Shown piece after piece: positions 1 through 4,129 of a stretch of 5,913 bases of DNA; within the stretch, counting starts at the first letter, position 1, and the number at the start of each line of letters is the position of its first letter. The notes under the pieces are model-generated. The model was not told where the DNA came from and did not search any database. It saw nothing but the letters and a program-made list of their open reading frames with translations. The DNA is from an uncultured bacterium (GTDB lineage Bacteria > Cyanobacteriota > Vampirovibrionia > Gastranaerophilales > Gastranaerophilaceae). Made by a program: the position numbers and the translations under genes. The stretch is taken from the NCBI GenBank assembly GCA_948742005.1, contig CAPYQR010000022.1, forward strand, positions 1 to 5,913, in the 5' to 3' direction.

Positions 1-2
1 AG

Positions 3-155
3 AAATTGAACATCAAGAAATTCCCTCATTTCATCAAGTTCCCGCTCGTAATAATTGCACAAAAATTCGGCGTTGAAAAAGTCTTGCTCTCAATGGCGGT
101 TTTGGCGTTTTTTGTCGGATTGTATACAATAAAAAATAAATGCTTAAAGGATTAA
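3..155 (+). CDS. C-terminal fragment of an unrecognised membrane protein (5' end outside window)
   Basis: An open frame runs in from the left edge and ends at TAA 153-155, leaving 50 residues of a protein whose start lies outside the window. The visible part is basic (KLNIKKFPHFIKFP), followed by one hydrophobic stretch, roughly VLLSMAVLAFFVGLYTI, that is long enough to cross the membrane. It ends in a short basic tail (KNKCLKD), which by the positive-inside tendency suggests a cytoplasmic C-terminus. I do not recognise the family. The next gene begins 14 nt downstream on the same strand, so the two may be cotranscribed. The frame being real is inferred from the clean membrane-like composition and the tight spacing; the other two forward frames meet stops early. 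Confidence 0.55.
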   Translation, partial: KLNIKKFPHFIKFPLVIIAQKFGVEKVLLSMAVLAFFVGLYTIKNKCLKD

Positions 156-169
156 AAATTTAAAATTTG

Positions 170-685
170 ATGATTGATTTAAACACAAACCTAATTGCCT
201 ACGAATATTCAAAAGGACAATACACTCTAAACCCCGTCCAAACAAGCGGAGAGCGGGACGAAACAAAGGTTTTATCAAACGATAAATTAAAATACAGCGA
301 AAAAGACCCTGCGATTTTGGTTCTGGAAAACGATATAGTAAATTCAAAAGGTTATGGCTTAAAAAAAGGATTCTACACAATTGAACCCGATAAATACCTT
401 GATTTTTTGCTGATTTATCAAGCAGGAAAATTAAAGGCAAAAATTCCCGTTGTCAAAGTTGAAGTCTTGGAAACTCTAAACCCAAAACAGCAAAAAGTTA
501 AAAAAATGAGCTATAAAAAATTTTTAATTGAGCAGGAAAAAGAAAAAAGAAAATATTACAAAGGCGAAAATCCTGCTGAATTTGATTACAAAAAAGCGCA
601 AATACATTATATTGATGAACAAAATTCCTACGTTATCATTTATAATTCAAAAATAATGGAGTTAACAGGCGTTATAAAATTTTAA
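170..685 (+). CDS. Hypothetical protein, 171 residues, charged and lysine-rich
   Basis: No family is recognised. The frame begins just after an in-frame TAA at 161-163, so only TTG 167 or ATG 170 can be the start near that end; the ATG is preferred. No Shine-Dalgarno site precedes it: the upstream bases are almost all A and T, and the only purine run (AAAGG near 146-150) is too far away. The N-terminal two thirds look like an alternating beta-type domain, with short hydrophobic strands such as AILVLENDIV (about 48-57) and FLLIYQAGKLKAKIPVVKVEVLE (about 79-101). A highly charged, probably helical segment follows at about 105-130 (rich in K, E and Y). The tail has a last strand (SYVIIYNSKIM, about 153-163). 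There is no signal peptide or membrane helix, so it is probably cytoplasmic. It follows a membrane-protein tail by 14 nt. Confidence 0.75.
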   Translation: MIDLNTNLIAYEYSKGQYTLNPVQTSGERDETKVLSNDKLKYSEKDPAILVLENDIVNSKGYGLKKGFYTIEPDKYLDFLLIYQAGKLKAKIPVVKVEVLETLNPKQQKVKKMSYKKFLIEQEKEKRKYYKGENPAEFDYKKAQIHYIDEQNSYVIIYNSKIMELTGVIKF

Positions 686-734
686 TTTCATCCATAAAGT
701 TGATTTTTTATTGCTGTCGCTATGGTAACTTTTA

Positions 735-754
735 TTTAGGATAAACGTATTAAT
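735..754. repeat. Left arm of a 20-bp imperfect inverted repeat
   Basis: The arm TTTAGGATAAA followed by CGTATTAAT matches the reverse complement of 1635-1654 at 18 of 20 positions; the two mismatches are at 746 and 747. It lies upstream of the two-gene unit and may overlap its promoter. Confidence 0.6.
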
Positions 755-764
755 ATATTTGGAA

Positions 765-772
765 AAGAAAGG
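765..772 (+). promoter_or_regulatory. Ribosome binding site deciding the start at 783
   Basis: The purine run ends in GAAAGG (767-772), 10 nt before ATG 783. The alternative in-frame TTG at 759 has only AT-rich sequence ahead of it and would lie upstream of this site, so the ATG is taken as the start. Confidence 0.6.
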
Positions 773-782
773 CAAGAATAAA

Positions 783-1271
783 ATGCAAAAGATTTCCCCG
801 CTTCGCTCAAGCATTGAAGCTTTTAACAAATTTAAAGCTTTAAGAGCAAATAAAACAGCTAACAAAGAAGAAAAAGCAGCGCAAACAAATCCTTTTGGTA
901 TTACTTTCAAAGGAAATATTGTTCAATTTGATGTTTTTGAAAAAACAAATAAAGACGAAAAAACTCAAAATAATACATCGGCAATTGATTCTGTTAAAGA
1001 AAAAATGCAAAACACAGGAAAACTTTTAGCAAGTGCCTGGGTTGGAACGATTAATAAATTTTCATCCTTAAAAACCAACGTAATTGCTTTTGGTAACAAA
1101 ATCAAAGACAGCACAATTGCAGCAGGCAAAAAACTGCAAGAAATCGGCAATATGCAAGTTGAATTAAATCCTTTCAAATACAGCGTTTCAAGATTACAAA
1201 ACCAGCCTGTATCAGAATTAAGAACAATGTTGACTAACGAATTACAAGGAGTGAGTGCAAATGAACAATAG
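783..1271 (+). CDS. Unrecognised lysine-rich protein with an NPFG-x-x-FKGN motif (162 residues)
   Basis: No function can be assigned. The start is ATG 783, supported by a purine-rich site 10 nt upstream. The protein falls into three parts. A basic N-terminal region (about 1-34, MQKISPLRSSIEAFNKFK and so on) is probably helical. A short hydrophobic/aromatic block follows at about 36-53: NPFGITFKGN, then IVQFDVFE. The C-terminal half (about 67-125) is rich in K, A, I and N and reads as amphipathic helix, followed by a last block ending PVSELRTMLTNELQ (about 142-155). There is no signal peptide or membrane helix. From memory, an NPFG-x-x-FKGN-like block near the N-terminus recurs in hypothetical proteins of gut Melainabacteria; this is an impression, not a search result. 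Its last 11 nt overlap the HEAT-like gene, so the two products are probably made together. An inverted-repeat arm lies just upstream. Confidence 0.8.
   Translation: MQKISPLRSSIEAFNKFKALRANKTANKEEKAAQTNPFGITFKGNIVQFDVFEKTNKDEKTQNNTSAIDSVKEKMQNTGKLLASAWVGTINKFSSLKTNVIAFGNKIKDSTIAAGKKLQEIGNMQVELNPFKYSVSRLQNQPVSELRTMLTNELQGVSANEQ
1246..1251 (+). promoter_or_regulatory. Shine-Dalgarno AAGGAG inside the upstream gene
   Basis: A perfect AAGGAG lies within the last codons of the preceding gene, 9 nt before ATG 1261. The alternative GTG at 1255 would sit only 3 nt from it, so the site selects the ATG. Its position within the upstream reading frame suggests translational coupling. Confidence 0.8.
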
Positions 1272-1623
1272 AAGAGTAAAAAATATCATTGAAGCCCTCG
1301 GAAAACACAAAGACGAAGAATCAATCAAAATTCTGGATGAACTTGGAACAAATTGTCCGATTGATGAAGTGCGCGAACTTACAAGCAAGGCGTTAATCAG
1401 AAAAAACACGCACCACGCACTTGAGCTTGTAATTATAAACAAAGGAAAAGGAATCAACGACCTTTCCGCACGCGTTGCAATGTGCGCAATAAATGAACTT
1501 CTTGCACTTAAAGACAAACAAGAAGCATTAAAAATTTTAGAAGACACAATCAACATGCACAGCGAAAAAGAAGTCCAAGACACGGCTCGCTCTGTCAAAG
1601 CATTGATGTCATTCAGCTCATAA
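1261..1623 (+). CDS. HEAT-like helical repeat protein (120 residues)
   Basis: This small all-helical protein appears to be made almost wholly of three repeats of about 32-36 residues, each two helices joined by a polar turn: residues about 19-47 (SIKILDELG then VRELTSKALI), 51-83 (ALELVIINKG then ARVAMCAINELL) and 87-116 (ALKILEDTI then VQDTARSVKALM). The recurring pattern is A/I-L-x-I-L in the first helix and V/A-R/Q-x-x-A-x-x-A-L in the second. It resembles HEAT/PBS-lyase-like solenoids, which usually act as protein-binding scaffolds. There are no catalytic-looking residues, signal peptide or membrane helix. The start at ATG 1261 is set by an AAGGAG 9 nt upstream, and the gene overlaps the end of the preceding gene by 11 nt. 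The natural inference is that it binds the product of that gene or a shared partner. HEAT as the exact repeat class is likely but not proven. Confidence 0.82.
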   Translation: MNNRRVKNIIEALGKHKDEESIKILDELGTNCPIDEVRELTSKALIRKNTHHALELVIINKGKGINDLSARVAMCAINELLALKDKQEALKILEDTINMHSEKEVQDTARSVKALMSFSS

Positions 1624-1634
1624 GAGGGGAATAA

Positions 1635-1654
1635 ATTAATATATTTATCCTAAA
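1635..1654. repeat. Right arm of the 20-bp imperfect inverted repeat
   Basis: This arm starts 11 nt after the stop of the HEAT-like gene and contains TTAATATATTT and TTTATCCTAAA. Its last three bases are also the first three bases of the terminator stem. The identical 11-mer TTAATATATTT also occurs in direct orientation at 750-760, next to the left arm. Confidence 0.6.
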
Positions 1655-1685
1655 ATCCGCAAAAAATAAATTTTGCGGATTTTTT
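1652..1685 (+). terminator. Strong intrinsic terminator after the HEAT-like gene
   Basis: A perfect 13-bp stem has left arm AAAATCCGCAAAA (1652-1664), a six-base loop AATAAA (1665-1670) and right arm TTTTGCGGATTTT (1671-1683). The right arm runs into a T tract (1680-1685). The GC core CCGC/GCGG flanked by A and T runs is the classic Rho-independent form. It ends the upstream two-gene unit and insulates ftsZ from it. Confidence 0.92.
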
Positions 1686-1715
1686 GCAATATTTTTTTAT
1701 TAATTTTTATTAAAA

Positions 1716-1766
1716 ATGTTAAATTTTTAAAATTTTTTCACAGAAATTTGAATTTATGTTAAATTT
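1716..1766. repeat. Pair of 11-bp direct repeats upstream of ftsZ
   Basis: ATGTTAAATTT occurs at 1716-1726 and again at 1756-1766, exactly 40 nt apart, about four helical turns. It may be a pair of binding sites on the same face of the DNA. The very low GC content makes a chance origin possible. Confidence 0.4.
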
Positions 1767-1772
1767 AGCGCA

Positions 1773-1810
1773 TACTTCTAGTATAAAAACTTTACTTCTA
1801 AAAGTTTTTA
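1773..1810. repeat. Direct repeat TACTTCTA plus a 10-bp hairpin in the ftsZ leader/promoter
   Basis: TACTTCTA is found at 1773-1780 and 1793-1800, 20 nt apart (about two turns). The sequence TAAAAACTTT (1784-1793) and its exact reverse complement AAAGTTTTTA (1801-1810) form a hairpin whose seven-base loop is the core of the second direct repeat. With only two GC pairs the RNA hairpin would be weak, so an operator is as likely as an RNA structure. Confidence 0.45.
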
Positions 1811-1819
1811 AAATATAGT
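1791..1819 (+). promoter_or_regulatory. Candidate sigma-70-type promoter for ftsZ
   Basis: TTTACT (1791-1796) as -35 and TATAGT (1814-1819) as -10, with a 17-bp spacer, is the best-spaced pair in the intergenic region. An alternative -10 is TATAAA at 1782-1787, but its matching -35 position (TTAAAT, 1759-1764) is poor. The candidate -35 overlaps the direct repeat and hairpin, so a regulator bound there could block or expose it. In DNA this AT-rich, promoter calls by eye are uncertain. Confidence 0.35.
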
Positions 1820-1839
1820 TAAATAAAAGGAAAAAAATA

Positions 1840-1845
1840 AGAGGG
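1840..1845 (+). promoter_or_regulatory. Ribosome binding site AGAGGG of ftsZ
   Basis: The purine run AGAGGG lies 7 nt before the GTG at 1853. An in-frame TAA at 1850-1852 directly precedes that GTG, so no earlier start is possible and the GTG start is well supported. Confidence 0.75.
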
Positions 1846-1852
1846 CCAATAA

Positions 1853-3052
1853 GTGGATAAGTTCAAACTAGACAATTATGACAGACAACCGAGCGAATAC
1901 CCCAGATATTCTTCAAATGCCAACATCAAAGTAGTCGGAGTCGGCGGAGGCGGCGGTAATGCAGTTAACCGTATGATAGCCTCAGGTTTATCAGGTGTCG
2001 AGTTTTGGGCAATGAATACTGATGCTCAAGTCTTAGAAATGTCCAGCGCCCCAAGAAAAGTTCAACTGGGTACAAAATTAACAAACGGACTTGGTGCAGG
2101 CGGAAATCCGTCAGTCGGTGAAAAAGCAGCAGAAGAATCAAGAGAAGATATAACAGTAGCGCTTGACAGCGCCGATATGGTTTTTGTTACGGCAGGCATG
2201 GGCGGCGGAACAGGAACGGGTGCTGCTCCTGTTGTTGCTAAAATTGCCAAAGAAATGGGTGCTTTAACAATCGGCGTTGTTACAAAACCTTTCAAATTTG
2301 AAGGTAAAAAAAGATTAGCTCAAGCACTTCAAGGGCTTGAAAAATTAAAAGAAAATGTTGATGCTCTTATTGTTATTCCTAATGATAAATTAATGGAAGT
2401 AGTTGAGCGCAGAACAACGTTTAAAGACGCATTCTCTGTTGTTGATGAAGTTCTATTATGCGGTGTTCAAGGTATTTCAGACATTATCCTTGTAGGCGGT
2501 TTGATTAACGTTGACTTTGCCGATGTTAAAACAATCATGCAATCATCAGGAAGCGCTTTAATGGGTATCGGTAAATCTTCAGGAGAAGGCAGAGCAATGG
2601 AGGCTGCTAAACTTGCAATCGATTCTAAACTTCTTGAAACTTCTATCAACGGTGCAACCGGAATCATAATGAATGTTACAGGCGGCCCTGATATGACATT
2701 GTTTGAAGTTAATGAAGCGGCTAATGTTATCCATGATGCTGTAGCGGATGATGCTGATGTTATTTTCGGTGCGGTTGTTGATGACAGAATTCAAGGCGAA
2801 ATTCAAATTACAATTATAGCTACCGGTTTTGAACTTAAAAACGGTGAAGTTTCTTCCCCTGCTTCAAGTTCAAGCAAACTTACCGCAGCAGGATTGTTTG
2901 ACGGTGCATTCAACCCCTCGGGCTTTTCAAATAATCAATCGTCATTCCCGTTCGGCATGCCCTCTTCTTCAGCATCCGAAGAAAGAAAAGAACCAAACAG
3001 CCCCTCGGGCGGCTCACATGGTCCATTAGACATTCCTGAATTTTTAAGATAA
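1853..3052 (+). CDS. ftsZ: Cell division protein FtsZ (399 residues, GTG start)
   Basis: FtsZ is the tubulin-like GTPase that polymerises at mid-cell into the division ring and recruits the septum-building machinery. The sequence is complete and canonical. A short variable N-terminus (about 1-24) precedes the nucleotide-binding domain, which begins [17 protein letters not shown] (25-41). The tubulin signature GGGTGTG is at 117-123. The T7 loop NVDFADV (219-225) carries the aspartates (D221, D224) that complete the GTPase site of the neighbouring subunit. The globular domain ends near residue 328 (IIATGF), followed by a Ser/Pro/Asn-rich linker of about 60 residues. The C-terminal peptide is [10 protein letters not shown] (390-399), the conserved tail that binds membrane tethers such as FtsA or SepF. 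Length is typical for the family. The gene follows a terminator and has its own presumed promoter; the aldolase gene starts 15 nt after its stop. No ftsA, ftsQ or mur genes are adjacent, so it is not in a classic dcw cluster here. Confidence 0.98.
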   Translation: MDKFKLDNYDRQPSEYPRYSSNANIKVVGVGGGGGNAVNRMIASGLSGVEFWAMNTDAQVLEMSSAPRKVQLGTKLTNGLGAGGNPSVGEKAAEESREDITVALDSADMVFVTAGMGGGTGTGAAPVVAKIAKEMGALTIGVVTKPFKFEGKKRLAQALQGLEKLKENVDALIVIPNDKLMEVVERRTTFKDAFSVVDEVLLCGVQGISDIILVGGLINVDFADVKTIMQSSGSALMGIGKSSGEGRAMEAAKLAIDSKLLETSINGATGIIMNVTGGPDMTLFEVNEAANVIHDAVADDADVIFGAVVDDRIQGEIQITIIATGFELKNGEVSSPASSSSKLTAAGLFDGAFNPSGFSNNQSSFPFGMPSSSASEERKEPNSPSGGSHGPLDIPEFLR

Positions 3053-3067
3053 TTAAAAATTGTTTTA

Positions 3068-4078
3068 ATGAAAAATGTTTCAGTAAAAATACTCGATTGC
3101 ACTCTTAGGGATGGCGGATATATTAATGATTTCGAGTTTGGTTTTGAAAACATAAAAAACATTGTTTCAAATTTAATTGATGCTAACGTTGATTTTATTG
3201 AATGCGGTTTTTTAAAAACAGGTAAAGATTATAAAAAAAATTCAACGATATATAATAATATTTTTGAATTTTTAAATCTTGTAAAGATTGAAAATAAAGA
3301 ATTAAACAAAAGCACAAATTATTGCCTTATGATAAATTTCGGCGATGTTGATATTCAAAAAATCGAAAAAAACAAGTTTGATAATTTATTTTTGCGAATT
3401 TCTTTTAAAAAGCATGAATCAAATAAAGCACTTGAATTTTGTGAACAATTAAAAAACAAAAATTATAAAATTTTTGTGTCACCAATGCACACAAGTTCTT
3501 ATGATGAAAATGAGATAAAAAATCTAATTCAAAAAACAAATGATTTTTCTCCTTTTGCTTTCTCAATAGTTGATACAACAGGCTCTATGGATAAAACTTC
3601 GGTCGATAAAATGTTTGATATTATTGACAAGAATTTAAACCCCAAAATTTCTCTTTGTTTTCATTCGCACAACAATTTAGAATTATCTTATGAAAACGCC
3701 ATAAATTTAATCAACAAAAATTCAAACAGAAATTTAATAATCGACTGTTCGCTATTAGGAATGGGACGCGGCGCAGGCAATTTAAAAAACGAAGAAATAT
3801 GCGCTTATTACAACAAAATATTTAGCGAAAACAAATACAATATCAATTTAATTCAAAAAACAATCCAAGATTATATTTTGCCAATTTATCAAAAAACCCC
3901 CTGGAGCGCAAGCGAACCTTATAAATTAAGCGCAAAAAATAACATTCACCCAAATTATACAAAATTTTTAATTGAAAAAGGGATTAAAGTTGACAAAATT
4001 AAAAAAATTTTCAAAATATTTCCCGAAGAGAAAAAACGAAATTTTGACAAAAATTTTATTGAAACATTAAAAATATAA
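3068..4078 (+). CDS. DRE-TIM/HMGL-like aldolase (4-hydroxy-2-oxovalerate aldolase-like), 336 residues
   Basis: The protein belongs to the HMG-CoA lyase-like TIM-barrel superfamily, whose members make or break C-C bonds next to a keto acid using a divalent metal. The signature LDCTLRDGGY (9-18) supplies the metal-ligand D10 and catalytic R14. IECGF at 44-48 is the second strand. VDTTG is at 168-172. HSHNN (199-203) provides the metal-ligand pair H199/H201. GMGRGAGNLKNE (231-242) matches the family's glycine-rich GxGxxxGN-x-x-x-E loop. The C-terminal motif LSAKNNIHPNY (287-297) resembles the HPNYA-type tail I associate with aldolase-domain proteins of capsule and O-antigen loci; this is recollection. 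Substrate is unknown. It starts 15 nt after ftsZ with no Shine-Dalgarno site and no terminator between, suggesting cotranscription and perhaps reinitiation. It is clearly more AT-rich than ftsZ: hand counts of sample 60-bp lines gave 9, 13 and 15 G+C here (from 3241, 3361, 3661) against 36, 20 and 23 in ftsZ (from 2161, 2281, 2521). That hints at acquisition or weaker codon selection. Confidence 0.88.
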   Translation: MKNVSVKILDCTLRDGGYINDFEFGFENIKNIVSNLIDANVDFIECGFLKTGKDYKKNSTIYNNIFEFLNLVKIENKELNKSTNYCLMINFGDVDIQKIEKNKFDNLFLRISFKKHESNKALEFCEQLKNKNYKIFVSPMHTSSYDENEIKNLIQKTNDFSPFAFSIVDTTGSMDKTSVDKMFDIIDKNLNPKISLCFHSHNNLELSYENAINLINKNSNRNLIIDCSLLGMGRGAGNLKNEEICAYYNKIFSENKYNINLIQKTIQDYILPIYQKTPWSASEPYKLSAKNNIHPNYTKFLIEKGIKVDKIKKIFKIFPEEKKRNFDKNFIETLKI

Positions 4079-4108
4079 TAAGACCAATGTTAAAAAACAT
4101 TGGTCTTA
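4079..4108. terminator. Hairpin between convergent genes, probably a bidirectional terminator
   Basis: A perfect 13-bp stem pairs TAAGACCAATGTT (4079-4091) with AACATTGGTCTTA (4096-4108) around an AAAA loop. It begins directly after the aldolase stop codon and sits 21 nt past the stop of the leftward glucanotransferase gene. On the minus strand the stem is followed by a T-rich run (TTATATTTTTA); on the plus strand the following bases are AT-rich without a clean T tract. It should therefore work better for the leftward gene. Confidence 0.75.
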
Positions 4109-4129
4109 AATATTAAAATATTAATAAAA

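Noticed and set aside
144..440. Minus-strand frame of 98 codons opposite the 170-685 gene
   Set aside because: It lies antisense to a better gene, and its composition (alternating Leu, Phe, Arg) is what the reverse of a Lys/Glu-rich gene gives. No supporting ribosome site was evident.
686..782. Terminator or regulatory RNA between the 170-685 gene and the gene at 783
   Set aside because: I found no convincing GC-cored hairpin with a T tract. A TTGCTG (711-716) and TATTTA (733-738) pair is only a weak promoter candidate.
735..1654. Insertion sequence or MITE bounded by the inverted repeat
   Set aside because: There is no transposase, no flanking target duplication found by eye, and both enclosed genes look intact. 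The repeat is reported, but not as a mobile element.
1686..1852. Riboswitch or structured RNA in the ftsZ leader
   Set aside because: The region is almost all A and T with one weak 10-bp hairpin; no multi-helix fold or known riboswitch core is visible.
2062..2295. Proline-rich minus-strand frame inside ftsZ
   Set aside because: It is the antisense shadow of the glycine-rich tubulin signature; Gly codons read as Pro/Ala on the other strand.
2914..3010. Repeat of CCCCTCGGGC in the ftsZ linker (2914-2923 and 3001-3010)
   Set aside because: Both copies encode P-S-G in a low-complexity Ser/Pro linker; codon reuse is enough to explain it.
2829..3029. 66-codon plus-strand frame overlapping the end of ftsZ
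   Set aside because: It is fully inside the ftsZ linker in another frame, where low constraint allows open frames. The ftsZ frame ends in the conserved tail, so there is no frameshift to explain.
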